The position numbers were made by a program, and so were the translations under genes. DNA of 64,000 nucleotides from Lutimaribacter degradans (lineage in GTDB: Bacteria; Pseudomonadota; Alphaproteobacteria; Rhodobacterales; Rhodobacteraceae). Below are positions 34,849-45,677 of the stretch, one piece after another. The DNA lies in the NCBI RefSeq assembly GCF_023703375.1, contig NZ_JAMQGO010000004.1, positions 124,001 to 188,000 on the forward strand. The letters are read 5' to 3'. The notes under the pieces are model-generated. The model had not been told where the DNA came from. It did no database searches and saw only the letters and a list, made by a program, of their open reading frames with translations. Positions within the stretch are counted from its first letter, which is position 1. Each line of letters opens with the position of its first letter.

Positions 34849-35502
34849 ATGCCCGAGGTCATTTTTCCCGGACCCGAAGGCCGCCTGGAAGGCCGCTATC
34901 ACCCGCAAAAAGAGCGCGACGCGCCCATTGCAATCGTTCTGCATCCGCACCCTCAGTTCGGGGGCACGATGAACAACAAGGTCGTCTACAACCTGCATTA
35001 CGCGTTTTATAATATGGGCTTTACCGTGTTGCGGTTCAATTTCCGCGGTGTCGGGCGCAGCCAGGGCGAATACGACCAGGGCGTGGGCGAACTCAGCGAT
35101 GCCGCCTCGGCGCTCGATTACCTGCAATCGATGAACAACAACTCCAAGCATTGCTGGGTTGCAGGGTTTTCCTTCGGCGCCTGGATCGGCATGCAGCTCT
35201 TGATGCGCCGCCCCGAGATCACCGGCTTCGTTTCGGTGGCCCCGCCGGCCAACATGTATGATTTCAGCTTCCTTGCGCCCTGCCCGGCCTCGGGCCTGAT
35301 CATCAACGGCACCAATGACCGCGTGGCCCCCCCGGCCGATACCGTCAGCCTGGTGGGCAAGCTGCACGAGCAAAAGGGCATCACCATCACCCACGAGGAA
35401 ATCGAGGGCGCGGGCCATTTCTTCGAAGAGCCGCATATGGACACGATGATCGGAACCGTCAGTGATTACGTCAAACGGCGCCTGACGGAAAATTCGCGGT
35501 AA
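34849..35502 (+). CDS. Alpha/beta hydrolase
   Basis: From the ATG at 34849 (RBS AAGGA) the product is 217 residues with an alpha/beta hydrolase fold. The nucleophile elbow reads VAGFSFGAWIG (Ser in GFSFG), the acid is likely in NGTNDRVAPP and the histidine in GAGHFFEEP. The substrate is unknown. A related hydrolase divergent from iscR is common in Rhodobacteraceae, and the two probably share the palindrome region. Confidence 0.87.
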   Translation: MPEVIFPGPEGRLEGRYHPQKERDAPIAIVLHPHPQFGGTMNNKVVYNLHYAFYNMGFTVLRFNFRGVGRSQGEYDQGVGELSDAASALDYLQSMNNNSKHCWVAGFSFGAWIGMQLLMRRPEITGFVSVAPPANMYDFSFLAPCPASGLIINGTNDRVAPPADTVSLVGKLHEQKGITITHEEIEGAGHFFEEPHMDTMIGTVSDYVKRRLTENSR

Positions 35503-35507
35503 AAAAG

Positions 35508-35756
35508 ATGGGCGTCACCGAAGACCTGGCAGACGAACTGGCGCGCGACACGCTCAAGCTGGTCGAGATCACCGGCAACGAAGACCTGGTTTCAGAGGTG
35601 TCCAATACGTTGGGCGCCTCATCCACGCCGACGCAAGAGGCGTTCATGTCGGCGATACGGGTGCGCATGGCCGTTGCCCGCGCGCGCCAACTGCTCCGCA
35701 CCAGGGCACGCGCAGCTCAACAATCGGCGAAACCTGCAACGCCAGGCACCAAATGA
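35508..35756 (+). CDS. Small conserved-looking protein, unknown function
   Basis: The 82-residue product is acidic at the N-terminus and basic at the C-terminus (IRVRMAVARARQLLRTRARA). No family was recognised. It begins 6 bases after the hydrolase stop and its end overlaps the next gene by ATGA, which supports real coding in a three-gene operon. Confidence 0.7.
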   Translation: MGVTEDLADELARDTLKLVEITGNEDLVSEVSNTLGASSTPTQEAFMSAIRVRMAVARARQLLRTRARAAQQSAKPATPGTK

Positions 35757-36349
35757 CCGAGCAGGCCCGGCGGCTTGATGCGCAGATGGCCTTTCTGACC
35801 GAGGCCTGCCGGCTGAAAACGGTAACGCGCGCCACGACCCTTTGCGACGCCTCGCGGCCCGAGAACACGGCCGAGCATAGCTGGCACCTGGCGCTCTATG
35901 CCCTGGTGCTGGCCGAACACGCGCCCGGGGGCGTCGATATTTCCCGCGTGATCCGCATGTTGCTGCTGCATGACCTGGTTGAGATCGACGCGGGCGACAC
36001 CCCGATCTATGCCGAGGCCGACCGCGCCGCCATCGCGGTACGCGAACAGGCCGCCGCCCGGCGCATCTTTGGTCTCTTGCCACCCGATCAGGCGCGCGAT
36101 CTGCGCGCGCTTTGGGATGAGTTTGAGGCCGCCGACAGCCCGGATGCGCGGTTTGCCAAGGCGCTCGACCGGTTTCAACCGCCCAACCAGAACCTCGCCT
36201 CGGGCGGGATCAGCTGGGTGAACCACGGCGCAACGCTGGACATGGTGGAAAGCCGCGTGGGCAGGCCCATCGCCCGTGGCGCGCCTGCCCTTTGGGGCTG
36301 GATCGCGCCGCGCATTCGCGCATGGTTTGCCACTCACAAGCATCGGTGA
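35753..36349 (+). CDS. HD domain phosphohydrolase
   Basis: The 198-residue product carries the metal-binding HD motif: His in ENTAEHSWHLALYALVLAEH and the HD pair in LLLHDLVEIDAGDT. The pattern resembles YfbR-type 5'-nucleotidases, which act on dNMPs, although the exact substrate is not proven. It overlaps the upstream gene by ATGA and ends opposite mfd. Confidence 0.85.
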   Translation: MTEQARRLDAQMAFLTEACRLKTVTRATTLCDASRPENTAEHSWHLALYALVLAEHAPGGVDISRVIRMLLLHDLVEIDAGDTPIYAEADRAAIAVREQAAARRIFGLLPPDQARDLRALWDEFEAADSPDARFAKALDRFQPPNQNLASGGISWVNHGATLDMVESRVGRPIARGAPALWGWIAPRIRAWFATHKHR

Positions 36350-36407
36350 ACCCGGCGCCCGAAATGCACCAGGGCCGCACGCATAAACGCACCGGCGACG
36401 GCCGGGT

Positions 36408-39400
36408 TTACGCCTGGGCCTTTTTCTTCTTTTCCACGGCGATCACCTTTTCGGCCAGGTCGCGCGCGATGGCAAAGGCGCCCTTGATCTTGTCGGCCTC
36501 GTTCTTCCAATCGCGGCGCACCACGATCTTGTTGTCCTTGACCTTGGCCAGGCCGCGCTGATCCTTGATGAACTCCACCAACCCCTCGGGCGAGGCGAAC
36601 TTGTCATTGTGAAACTGGATCGTGGCGCCCTTGGGGCCGCCGTCCAGCTTGGCGATACCCGCGCGCTTGCACATCGCCTTGATACGCACGACCAGCAGCA
36701 GCGTGTTCACCTCTTTCGGAAGCTTGCCGAAGCGGTCGATCAGTTCGGCGGCGAATCCTTCCAGTTCAACCTTGGTGTGCAACCCGCTGAGACGGCGATA
36801 CAATCCCAATCGCACGTCCAGGTCGGGCACGTAATCCTCGGGGATCAGAACGGGCACGCCGAGGTTGATCTGGGGGGCCCATTGCTCATCTGCCTCCGAC
36901 AGCCCCTCCATCTCTCCCGCGCGGATCTTGGCAATCGCCTCTTCCAGCATGGTCTGGTAAAGCTCGTAACCCACGTCGCGCACCTGGCCCGACTGCTCTT
37001 CGCCCAGCAGGTTGCCGGCGCCGCGAATGTCCAGGTCCTGGCTGGCCAGCGTAAAGCCAGCGCCGAGGCTGTCGAGGCTCCCCAGCACGCGCAGCCGCTT
37101 TTCGGCCGCCGGTGTCAGCGGCGCGCGCGGCTTGGTCGTCAGGTAGGCATAGGCGCGGGTTTTAGACCGCCCGACGCGACCCCGGATCTGGTAAAGCTGG
37201 CTAAGCCCGAACATGTCGGCGCGGTGTACCACCATCGTGTTGGCGGTCGGAATATCCAACCCCGATTCCACGATCGTCGTGGCCAGCAACACGTCATATT
37301 TGCCATCGTAAAAGGCGTTCATGCGGTCATCGAGTTCCCCCGCCGCCATCTGGCCATGCGCCACGACATACGAGATCTCGGGCACCTGCGATTGCAGGAA
37401 ATCCTCGATCTCGCGCAGGTCGGAAATGCGCGGCACCACGTAGAAGGACTGCCCGCCCCGGTAATGCTCGCGCAGCAGCGCCTCGCGGATGGTGACGCGA
37501 TCGAATTCGCTGACATAGGTGCGGATGGCCAGCCGGTCGACCGGCGGAGTGCCGATGATCGACAGGTCACGCACACCCGACAGCGACAGTTGCAACGTGC
37601 GCGGAATCGGCGTGGCGGTCAGCGTCAGAACGTGCACGTCGCTGCGCATCTGTTTCAGGCGCTCCTTGTGGGCCACGCCGAAATGCTGCTCTTCGTCGAT
37701 GACAAGCAGGCCAAGGTTCTGAAACTTAACCGACTTGGCCAGCAACGCATGGGTGCCCACCACGATATCTACCGTGCCCTTGGCCAAGCCCTCGCGCGTT
37801 TGCGCGGCCTGCTTGGCGTTGACGAACCGAGAAAGTGCCCGCACCTCGAGCGGGAAGCCGCGGAACCGGTCGGAAAAACTTTTGAAATGCTGGCGCGCCA
37901 GCAGTGTCGTGGGGGCGATCACCGCAACCTGCACGCCAGACATGGCCGCGATAAAAGCCGCGCGCATCGCAACCTCTGTCTTGCCAAACCCAACGTCGCC
38001 ACAAATCAGCCTGTCCATCGGCTGGCCGCTTGTCATGTCGGCCAGGACATCCTCGATCGCGCGCAGCTGGTCGTCGGTTTCGGTATAGGGAAAGCGCGCG
38101 CTGAACTCTTCCCAAGCGTGGGGCGGCGGCTCCAGAACAGGGGCACGGCGCAACGCACGTTCGGCGGCCACGCGGATCAACCGCTCGGCCATTTCGCGTA
38201 TGCGTTCTTTCAGCTTGGCCTTCTTGGCCTGCCACGCGCCACCGCCCAACCGATCGAGCAGCCCCTCTTCGTGGCCGAATTTCGACAACAGTTCGATATT
38301 CTCGACCGGCAGGTACAGCTTGGCGCCCTCGGCATATTCCAGCAGCAGGCATTCATGCGCCGCGCCCGCCGCCGTCACAACCTCAAGCCCGTGATAGCGC
38401 CCCACGCCATGATCGACATGCACCACCAGATCGCCCGGCGACAGCGCCTGCGCCTCGGTCAGGAAGTTCTCGGCCCGGCGGCGTTTCTTGGGCGCTCGGA
38501 TCAGCCGGTCGCCCAGGACATCCTGCTCGCTGATAACCGTCAACGACTCGGCCTCGAACCCCTGTTCCAGCGCCCAGACCGCCAGGTGCAGCCCGTGCTT
38601 GCCGACACCGCCCATGTCGCGCACATGGACCGCGCCCAATACACCCTCGTCCTCGATCAGACCGTCGAGGCGCTCACGCGCGCCCTCGGAATACGAGGCG
38701 ATCACGACCGGCCCGACATCCAGCCGCGCCTTGATGTGATCGGCCAGGGCACCAAAAAGGCTGAGGGTTTCGGCCTGCCGTTCGGGCGCGAAGCTGCGCC
38801 CGACACGCCCGCCCGCGTCGATCACCCCGGGGCCTGAGGGCTGTGGCAGCGGGCTGAACTGCATCACGCGGCGCGCACCCAGGGCGGCCTCCCAGCCTTC
38901 ATCATCGAGATACAAAAGCCCCGGCGGCACCGGCTTGTAGACGCTGTCGCCACGGCCCTTTTGCGCCATCGCCTCGCGCCTTGTGTCGTATTGATCGACA
39001 ATCCCCTCCCAACGGCTGATACGGGTGGGCGTCACCTGGTCATCCAGCGTGACGGTGGCCTGCGGCAGGTAGTCGAACACGACCTCGAGCCGATCGTGAA
39101 AGAACGGCAGCCAGTGCTCGACGCCCTGGTGCTTGCGCCCGGCGCTGACCGCCTCGTAGAGCGGGTCATCAGTGCCGGCGGCACCGAACTCGATCCGGTA
39201 ATTCTGGCGAAAACGGCGGATCGCGGGGTCGTCCAGCATCACCTCCGAAACGGGCGCCAGTTCAACCAGGTCCAGCTTTTCGGTGGTGCGCTGGCTGACC
39301 GGATCAAAGCGGCGCGCGCCATCCAGAACGTCGCCGAAGAAATCAAGCCGCACCGGGCCCGACTCGCCGGGGGGAAAGATGTCGATGATGCCGCCGCGAA

Positions 39401-39863
39401 TGGCGTAATCGCCCGGCTCCGTCACGGTAGGCGCCTGCACGAACCCCATGCGCACCAGGAAGGCCCGCAACGCCTCTTCGTTGACGCGCTCGCCCACGCG
39501 GGCGGTGAACGCAGCCTCTTGCAAAACCTCGCGCGCGGGGATGCGCTGCATCGCAGCGCTGATCGTGGTCAGCAGCACGAATTGCCGGGGCGCCCCGTGC
39601 ACCAGCCCCGCCAGCGTTGCCATGCGCTCTGCCGAAATATCGGCATGCGGGCTGACGCGGTCATAAGGCAGGCAATCCCAGGCGGGGAAGCGCAGAACGG
39701 GCATTCCGGGCGCGAAAAAGCGCAACGCCGCCTCCATGGCCGCCAGGCGCTTGTCATCGCGCGCGACATGGATAACGGGCGCGTCGGCGCGCGCCACCTC
39801 GTTCAGGATCAGGCGAGCGTCAAACCCCTCCGGGGCGCCCCCAACCGTTATTCGGGTCATCAT
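36408..39863 (-). CDS. mfd: Transcription-repair coupling factor Mfd
   Basis: The 1151-residue product removes stalled RNA polymerase at DNA lesions and recruits UvrA. The N-terminal UvrB-like part contains PAWDCLPYDRVSPHADISAE, the RNA-polymerase-interacting CarD-like domain has GDLVVHVDHGVGRYHGLEV, and the translocase has Walker A GDVGFGKTEVAMRA and LLVIDEEQHFGVAHKE. The length is normal. Its start overlaps the upstream membrane protein gene by 44 bases. ATG codons at 39863 and 39860 are both possible. Confidence 0.97.
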   Translation of the reverse strand: MMTRITVGGAPEGFDARLILNEVARADAPVIHVARDDKRLAAMEAALRFFAPGMPVLRFPAWDCLPYDRVSPHADISAERMATLAGLVHGAPRQFVLLTTISAAMQRIPAREVLQEAAFTARVGERVNEEALRAFLVRMGFVQAPTVTEPGDYAIRGGIIDIFPPGESGPVRLDFFGDVLDGARRFDPVSQRTTEKLDLVELAPVSEVMLDDPAIRRFRQNYRIEFGAAGTDDPLYEAVSAGRKHQGVEHWLPFFHDRLEVVFDYLPQATVTLDDQVTPTRISRWEGIVDQYDTRREAMAQKGRGDSVYKPVPPGLLYLDDEGWEAALGARRVMQFSPLPQPSGPGVIDAGGRVGRSFAPERQAETLSLFGALADHIKARLDVGPVVIASYSEGARERLDGLIEDEGVLGAVHVRDMGGVGKHGLHLAVWALEQGFEAESLTVISEQDVLGDRLIRAPKKRRRAENFLTEAQALSPGDLVVHVDHGVGRYHGLEVVTAAGAAHECLLLEYAEGAKLYLPVENIELLSKFGHEEGLLDRLGGGAWQAKKAKLKERIREMAERLIRVAAERALRRAPVLEPPPHAWEEFSARFPYTETDDQLRAIEDVLADMTSGQPMDRLICGDVGFGKTEVAMRAAFIAAMSGVQVAVIAPTTLLARQHFKSFSDRFRGFPLEVRALSRFVNAKQAAQTREGLAKGTVDIVVGTHALLAKSVKFQNLGLLVIDEEQHFGVAHKERLKQMRSDVHVLTLTATPIPRTLQLSLSGVRDLSIIGTPPVDRLAIRTYVSEFDRVTIREALLREHYRGGQSFYVVPRISDLREIEDFLQSQVPEISYVVAHGQMAAGELDDRMNAFYDGKYDVLLATTIVESGLDIPTANTMVVHRADMFGLSQLYQIRGRVGRSKTRAYAYLTTKPRAPLTPAAEKRLRVLGSLDSLGAGFTLASQDLDIRGAGNLLGEEQSGQVRDVGYELYQTMLEEAIAKIRAGEMEGLSEADEQWAPQINLGVPVLIPEDYVPDLDVRLGLYRRLSGLHTKVELEGFAAELIDRFGKLPKEVNTLLLVVRIKAMCKRAGIAKLDGGPKGATIQFHNDKFASPEGLVEFIKDQRGLAKVKDNKIVVRRDWKNEADKIKGAFAIARDLAEKVIAVEKKKKAQA

Positions 39864-40422
39864 CTACCTGTTGCTCGATTGCGCCCATCGGGCCGAAATG
39901 GTTGCCCATGCCAGCCTTGAGATTCTGATACATACCCCACATCGCGGTGACGAAAATGGCGATCATTCCCACCACCTGAACCATGACCCGATGCCGCCAC
40001 AGCACCTTGCGCAGTTCCTCGCCGCTAGCCTGGCGGTTCTGGATGCGCCGCGCGGTATTCAGGCTTAGCAGCCCGACGAGGGACATCGGAAATACCATCA
40101 AGAACACCGCCTGCGCCATCTGCACTTCGTAGAGAAAGCCGATAAGCGCCAGAGACGTCAGGAAAAAGCAGGCCAGCCCCAGCAGCCACAAACCGGAAAT
40201 GCGCGAGATCGACAAAAGCCGGTTGGTCATGACGCGTGTCATGTCCTCAAGATCGGTCTGTGCCTGCCCGCCGCGACTGGCGGCCCGGCTGACCATGTCA
40301 AAGGGGATGCCCAGGACCCAATGGCTGGCCGTCGACCAAAGAACCGCAAGCGCGATCCAGTACCACACGCTGGAGAAAGAGCGCATGTCGATCAGCGTGG
40401 TGAAGTTGTCGAACCAGTCCAA
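39820..40422 (-). CDS. Membrane protein of unknown function upstream of mfd
   Basis: The 200-residue product has four hydrophobic segments and a polar C-terminus. The N-terminus MDWFDNFTTLIDMRSFSSVW is a recognisable Rhodobacteraceae pattern; homologues have been labelled component of the SufBCD complex in public annotations, but nothing in the sequence tests that. It overlaps mfd by 44 bases on the same strand. Its promoter would face hemB. Confidence 0.75.
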   Translation of the reverse strand: MDWFDNFTTLIDMRSFSSVWYWIALAVLWSTASHWVLGIPFDMVSRAASRGGQAQTDLEDMTRVMTNRLLSISRISGLWLLGLACFFLTSLALIGFLYEVQMAQAVFLMVFPMSLVGLLSLNTARRIQNRQASGEELRKVLWRHRVMVQVVGMIAIFVTAMWGMYQNLKAGMGNHFGPMGAIEQQVDDDPNNGWGRPGGV

Positions 40423-40542
40423 TGGCGTGCCTCAAAGCTTGTTCCGCGCTTCCATATCGCTCCGGCGTGGCAATTCCTACCCTTGAGATGCGCGAAATTC
40501 CATGTCAGTCATTCTGAACCCCGCTGCCAAGGAAAAAAGACA

Positions 40543-41544
<1,002 letters not shown>

Positions 41545-41691
41545 TCCGCCCGTGGCCGCGCCGGCAATGGCGGCATCCCGCACATCCGGCCCATGCCCTA
41601 GTGACAGATCGCAGCACAACACGTATAGTTGCGGCGCAGATCGGTGTGTAAACCGGCAGAGCAGTCAGGCAATCAGATACAGGCATATACA

Positions 41692-42252
41692 ATGACAAAA
41701 ATTACCCGACGCAGCTTCACGCTGGCCGCACTGGCCGGTGCGGGCGTAACGGCGGCCTGCGGCAACGGCGTGGGAAGCGATGGCGGCGCCAAGATCGACG
41801 CGCGGGTCGATTCCACGCTGAACTTTCTTTACAGCAACTACCCCAGCACGCAGGACATTGCCACGAAATCGACCGGCCAACTTGTCATGCCTCTGCTGAC
41901 CGAGGCGGGCTTCGGCTTTGGCGGTGGCTACGGCCGTGGCGCACTGCGCGTGGGCGGCTCGACGGTTGATTACTACTCGGCGACCAAGGGCAGTTTCGGG
42001 CTGCAGATCGGCGCGCAACAATATGCGCATGTACTGTTTTTCATGACAGATGAGGCGCTGATGCGTTTCCGGCGCTCGTCAGGCTGGGCGGCAGGGGCCG
42101 ACGTGGAATACGTGTTCAACGACAAGGCCGAGAATATCCGCGCCGAAACGACCACATCCCAGGCCCCGATCCTTGCCGTGATCTTTGGCCAGGCCGGTCT
42201 TCTGGTGGGCGCCACGCTTGAAGGCGTTAAATACACCCGCATCATTCCCTGA
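41692..42252 (+). CDS. SYLF (YSC84-type) lipid-binding domain lipoprotein
   Basis: From the ATG at 41692 the product is 186 residues. A twin-arginine pair (TRRSFTLAAL) and a lipobox VTAAC at Cys23 suggest Tat-exported lipoprotein processing. The SYLF domain is indicated by EAGFGFGGGYGRGALRV, VDYYSATKGSFGLQIGAQ and AETTTSQAPILAVIFGQAGL. These domains bind phosphoinositides or membranes in eukaryotes, while bacterial roles are unknown. Confidence 0.83.
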   Translation: MTKITRRSFTLAALAGAGVTAACGNGVGSDGGAKIDARVDSTLNFLYSNYPSTQDIATKSTGQLVMPLLTEAGFGFGGGYGRGALRVGGSTVDYYSATKGSFGLQIGAQQYAHVLFFMTDEALMRFRRSSGWAAGADVEYVFNDKAENIRAETTTSQAPILAVIFGQAGLLVGATLEGVKYTRIIP

Positions 42253-42354
42253 ACACACGGCGCCGGGCGACGCCCACCCCGTGGCCCTTCTGCCGCGTTC
42301 GGCGGATCGCGCATGTCAGGCAAACGAATGCCGCACATGCGCGACCGACCGCCC

Positions 42355-42624
42355 TCAATGCAGTGTGAACTCACCCACGACGTTGCGCCATTCGCCCGGG
42401 GCCACCATCTTGCGGTGGGTAAAGCGCACCGAATGGAGCGGTCCCTCTATCTCTTCCCGCCAGAACTCGATGAACTTGAAGAGCCGCGGATGATCGGGTG
42501 CAATGTCGTAATCCTGCCAAACGAAACTGTTCAGAACATGGGCGTAATCGGGCATGTGATAGAACATCTCCGCCGTCGTCAGCCCATAGCCCTTCAGCAT
42601 CAATTCGGTTTCACGGTGATCCAT
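42355..42624 (-). CDS. Usg-like family protein
   Basis: The 89-residue product is the small Usg family found near trp genes in some alphaproteobacteria. Characteristic stretches are LMLKGYGLTTAEMFYHMPDY, QDYDIAPDHPRLFKFIEFW and KMVAPGEWRNVVGEFTLH. The function is unknown. Here no tryptophan genes are nearby. It is divergent from gyrA. Confidence 0.87.
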   Translation of the reverse strand: MDHRETELMLKGYGLTTAEMFYHMPDYAHVLNSFVWQDYDIAPDHPRLFKFIEFWREEIEGPLHSVRFTHRKMVAPGEWRNVVGEFTLH

Positions 42625-42743
42625 CTTTGACCTCGGTTTTCTGTCACTGTCCTCAAATCATGCCCGTCGGAAATTAATTTGCAACAAAAACAGAATGTTA
42701 TCACCCCTTCTCTGCGGCTGCCAACATCACGCAAGGTCTTTGA

Positions 42744-42773
42744 TTGCACCCCATATCATGGCTCTGATATAGT
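42744..42773 (+). promoter_or_regulatory. Possible sigma-70 promoter for gyrA
   Basis: TTGCAC and TATAGT are spaced by 18 bases, with the expected start site near 42780 and a leader of about 40 bases to the GTG. Confidence 0.4.
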
Positions 42774-42818
42774 TCGTGCAACAACATATTGCGCAGCAGA
42801 AAAGAACGGGCAGATCAC

Positions 42819-45551
42819 GTGAACGATACGCCGGAAACCCCTGATAACGAAGATGAAAACGGCCCCGCCCGCCCCGAGCATACGGGCCCGTCCATCTCGA
42901 TCACCGAAGAACTGAAATCGTCTTATCTCGATTACGCCATGTCGGTGATCGTCAGCCGCGCGATCCCAGATCTGCGCGACGGGTTGAAGCCGGTGCACCG
43001 GCGCATCCTTTACGCGATGCACGAGGCCGGCAACACGCATGACAAATCCTACCGCAAGTCGGCCCGCGCCGTCGGCGACGTTATGGGCAAGTACCACCCG
43101 CACGGCGACAGCGCGATCTACGACGCGCTGGTGCGCATGGCGCAGGATTTCTCGATGTCGCTGCCGCTGCTCGATGGCCAGGGCAATTTCGGCTCGATGG
43201 ATGGCGACAGCCCCGCCGCCATGCGATACACCGAGGTGCGTATGGACAAGCCCGCCAGCGCCCTTCTCGCCGATATCGAGAAGGAAACGGTGGACTTCCA
43301 GGACAACTACGACGGCAAGGACAGCGAACCCACCGTTCTGCCCGCACGCTTCCCCAACATGCTGGTCAACGGCGCGGGCGGCATCGCCGTCGGCATGGCC
43401 ACCAACATTCCGCCCCACAACCTTGGTGAAGTGGTGGATGCCACGCTGGCCCTGATCGACGAGCCCGACCTTTCCAGCGAGCAATTGATCGAATACGTGC
43501 CCGGCCCCGACTTCCCGACGGGCGGTATCTTGCTGGGCCGGTCGGGGGCGCGCAAGGCGTATCTCGAGGGGCGCGGCAGCGTCATCATCCGCTCCAAGAC
43601 CCGTGTCGAGGAGATCCGCAAGGACCGCTACGCCATCGTCATCGACGAAATTCCCTACCAGGTGAACAAGGCCACGATGATCGAACGCATCGCCGAACAG
43701 GTGCGCGAGAAAAAGATCGAGGGCATCGCCCACGTTCAGGACGAATCCGACCGCGACGGCGTGCGCGTGGTGGTCGAACTCAAGCGCGACGCGACCCCCG
43801 ACGTGGTTCTGAACCAGTTGTTCCGCTTCACCCCGATGCAGACCTATTTCGGCTGCAACATGCTGGCGCTCAACGGTGGGCGCCCCGAAACCCTGACGCT
43901 GCGGCGTTTCCTGACCTCGTTCATCTCTTTCCGCGAAGAGGTGATCGCCCGCCGAACAGCCCATGACCTCCGCAAGGCGCGCGAACGCAGCCACGTGCTG
44001 TGCGGCCTTGCCGTCGCCGTCAGCAATGTCGACGAGGTCGTGGCCACGATCCGCTCCAGCGCCGACGCAGCCGAGGCCCGCCAGAAACTGATGACGCGCC
44101 GCTGGCCGGCCGAGGAAATCCTGCCCTATATCGCGCTGATCGACGACCCGACCCACACCGCGAACGAGGATGGCACCTATAACCTGTCGGAAATCCAGGC
44201 CCGCGCTATCCTCGACCTGCGCCTGCAGCGCCTGACCCAACTGGGCGTCAAGGAAGTCACCGACGAGTTGGAAGACCTGGCCGGCAAGATCAAGGAATAC
44301 CTGGAAATCCTTGGCTCGCGCGAGCGGATCATGGGCATCATTGCCGACGAGCTGCGCAGCGTGAAAGAGCAGTTCGCCGTGCCCCGCCGTACCGAGATCG
44401 TCGATTGGTCGGGCGACATGGAAGACGAAGACCTGATCGAGCGCGAAGACATGGTCGTGACGGTCACGCAGGGCGGCTATATCAAGCGCACGCCGCTGGC
44501 CGATTTCCGCGCCCAGAAGCGTGGCGGCAAGGGCCTGTCGGGTGGCGTGTTGAAAGACGATGACGTGGTGACCAACCTGTTTGTCGCCAACACGCATACC
44601 CAGCTACTGGTCTTCACCACCAATGGCATGGTCTACAAGCTGAAAACCTGGCGCCTGCCGCTGGGCGGGCGCACGTCCAAGGGCAAGGCCATCGTCAACA
44701 TCCTGCCCATACAGCCCGGCACCTCGATCGCCGCCATCATGCCGGTCGACCGTCCCGAAGAAGAATGGGCCGACCTGCAGATTTTCTTTGCGACAACCGC
44801 GGGCGATGTGCGCCGAAACGCGCTGAGCGACTTCACCAATGTCATGCGCAACGGCAAGATCGCGATGGGCCTGCCCGAAGGCGTGGAATTGGTGAACGCG
44901 CGTATCTGTTCCGAGGATGACGACGTGATGCTTGTCACCTCGTCAGGCCGCGCGATCCGCTTTCCCACCACCGAAGTACGCGTATTCAAGGGCCGCAAAT
45001 CGACCGGCGTGCGCGGCATCCGGCTACAGGGCGACGACACGGTGGTTTCGATGTCCGTCATCCGCCATTTCGAAGCCGATGCAGACGAGCGCGCCCCCTA
45101 TCTCAAGATGCGCCGCCTGATGGCCGGCGTGACCGAGGACGAGGGCGACGACGAAGACGGCAATGCCGACACGCCCCTGCCGCAGGAACGCTATGCCGAG
45201 ATGTCGGCGGCCGAAAACCTGATCCTGACCATCACCGCTGCCGGTGCGGGCAAGCTCAGCTCCAGCCACGACTACCCCGTTCGCGGGCGTGGCGGCATGG
45301 GCGTGACCGCGTGGGAAAAGCGGATGCAGTCAGGGCCGATCATCGCCTGCTTCCCGGTCGAGATGGATGACCAGATCATGCTCGCTACGTCGAAGGGGCA
45401 ATCGATCCGCGTGCCGGTCAATGGCATTTCCTTCCGGTCGCGCAGCGCCGGCGGCGTCAAGGTGTTCAACACTGGCAAGGGCGAACATGTCGTTTCGGTC
45501 GCCTGGATCGCCGATCAAGGGGATGAGGACGAGGCCGAGCCCGAGGTCTGA
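42819..45551 (+). CDS. gyrA: DNA gyrase subunit A
   Basis: The 910-residue product (GTG start at 42819) introduces negative supercoils with GyrB. The catalytic Tyr lies in [10 protein letters not shown], and the quinolone region [13 protein letters not shown] keeps Ser and Asp, so no target resistance change is visible there. The C-terminal beta-pinwheel includes a GyrA box-like QKRGGKG. An upstream TTG at 42789 is possible, but the GTG gives a normal N-terminus. It ends in a strong terminator. Confidence 0.97.
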   Translation: MNDTPETPDNEDENGPARPEHTGPSISITEELKSSYLDYAMSVIVSRAIPDLRDGLKPVHRRILYAMHEAGNTHDKSYRKSARAVGDVMGKYHPHGDSAIYDALVRMAQDFSMSLPLLDGQGNFGSMDGDSPAAMRYTEVRMDKPASALLADIEKETVDFQDNYDGKDSEPTVLPARFPNMLVNGAGGIAVGMATNIPPHNLGEVVDATLALIDEPDLSSEQLIEYVPGPDFPTGGILLGRSGARKAYLEGRGSVIIRSKTRVEEIRKDRYAIVIDEIPYQVNKATMIERIAEQVREKKIEGIAHVQDESDRDGVRVVVELKRDATPDVVLNQLFRFTPMQTYFGCNMLALNGGRPETLTLRRFLTSFISFREEVIARRTAHDLRKARERSHVLCGLAVAVSNVDEVVATIRSSADAAEARQKLMTRRWPAEEILPYIALIDDPTHTANEDGTYNLSEIQARAILDLRLQRLTQLGVKEVTDELEDLAGKIKEYLEILGSRERIMGIIADELRSVKEQFAVPRRTEIVDWSGDMEDEDLIEREDMVVTVTQGGYIKRTPLADFRAQKRGGKGLSGGVLKDDDVVTNLFVANTHTQLLVFTTNGMVYKLKTWRLPLGGRTSKGKAIVNILPIQPGTSIAAIMPVDRPEEEWADLQIFFATTAGDVRRNALSDFTNVMRNGKIAMGLPEGVELVNARICSEDDDVMLVTSSGRAIRFPTTEVRVFKGRKSTGVRGIRLQGDDTVVSMSVIRHFEADADERAPYLKMRRLMAGVTEDEGDDEDGNADTPLPQERYAEMSAAENLILTITAAGAGKLSSSHDYPVRGRGGMGVTAWEKRMQSGPIIACFPVEMDDQIMLATSKGQSIRVPVNGISFRSRSAGGVKVFNTGKGEHVVSVAWIADQGDEDEAEPEV

Positions 45552-45574
45552 CCCCCGGACCGAAACCTTGATTA

Positions 45575-45615
45575 GGTCGCAGGCTGGGCCGCCTTGCCCA
45601 GCCTGCGACCTTTTT
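45575..45615 (+). terminator. Strong Rho-independent terminator after gyrA
   Basis: A perfect 15-bp stem GGTCGCAGGCTGGGC with its complement encloses a six-base loop and is followed by five T. Confidence 0.95.
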
Positions 45616-45619
45616 CGCT

Positions 45620-45638
45620 AAAAGGGCTTGGTCAAGCC
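45620..45638 (-). terminator. Possible terminator after the M32 carboxypeptidase gene
   Basis: On the minus strand a short GGCTT/AAGCC stem with a four-base loop is followed by CTTTT, about 40 bases past the stop codon. The short stem makes it less certain. Confidence 0.4.
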
Positions 45639-45677
45639 TGCCGCGCCCGCTGGATCATTTAGCGCCGCCCTACGCGA

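Noticed and set aside
36609..38837. A 742-codon plus-strand frame opposite mfd
   Set aside because: It is a long shadow of mfd with no domain likeness.
42756..44597. A 613-codon minus-strand frame opposite gyrA
   Set aside because: It is His/Val/Gly-rich antisense shadow sequence; gyrA is certain.
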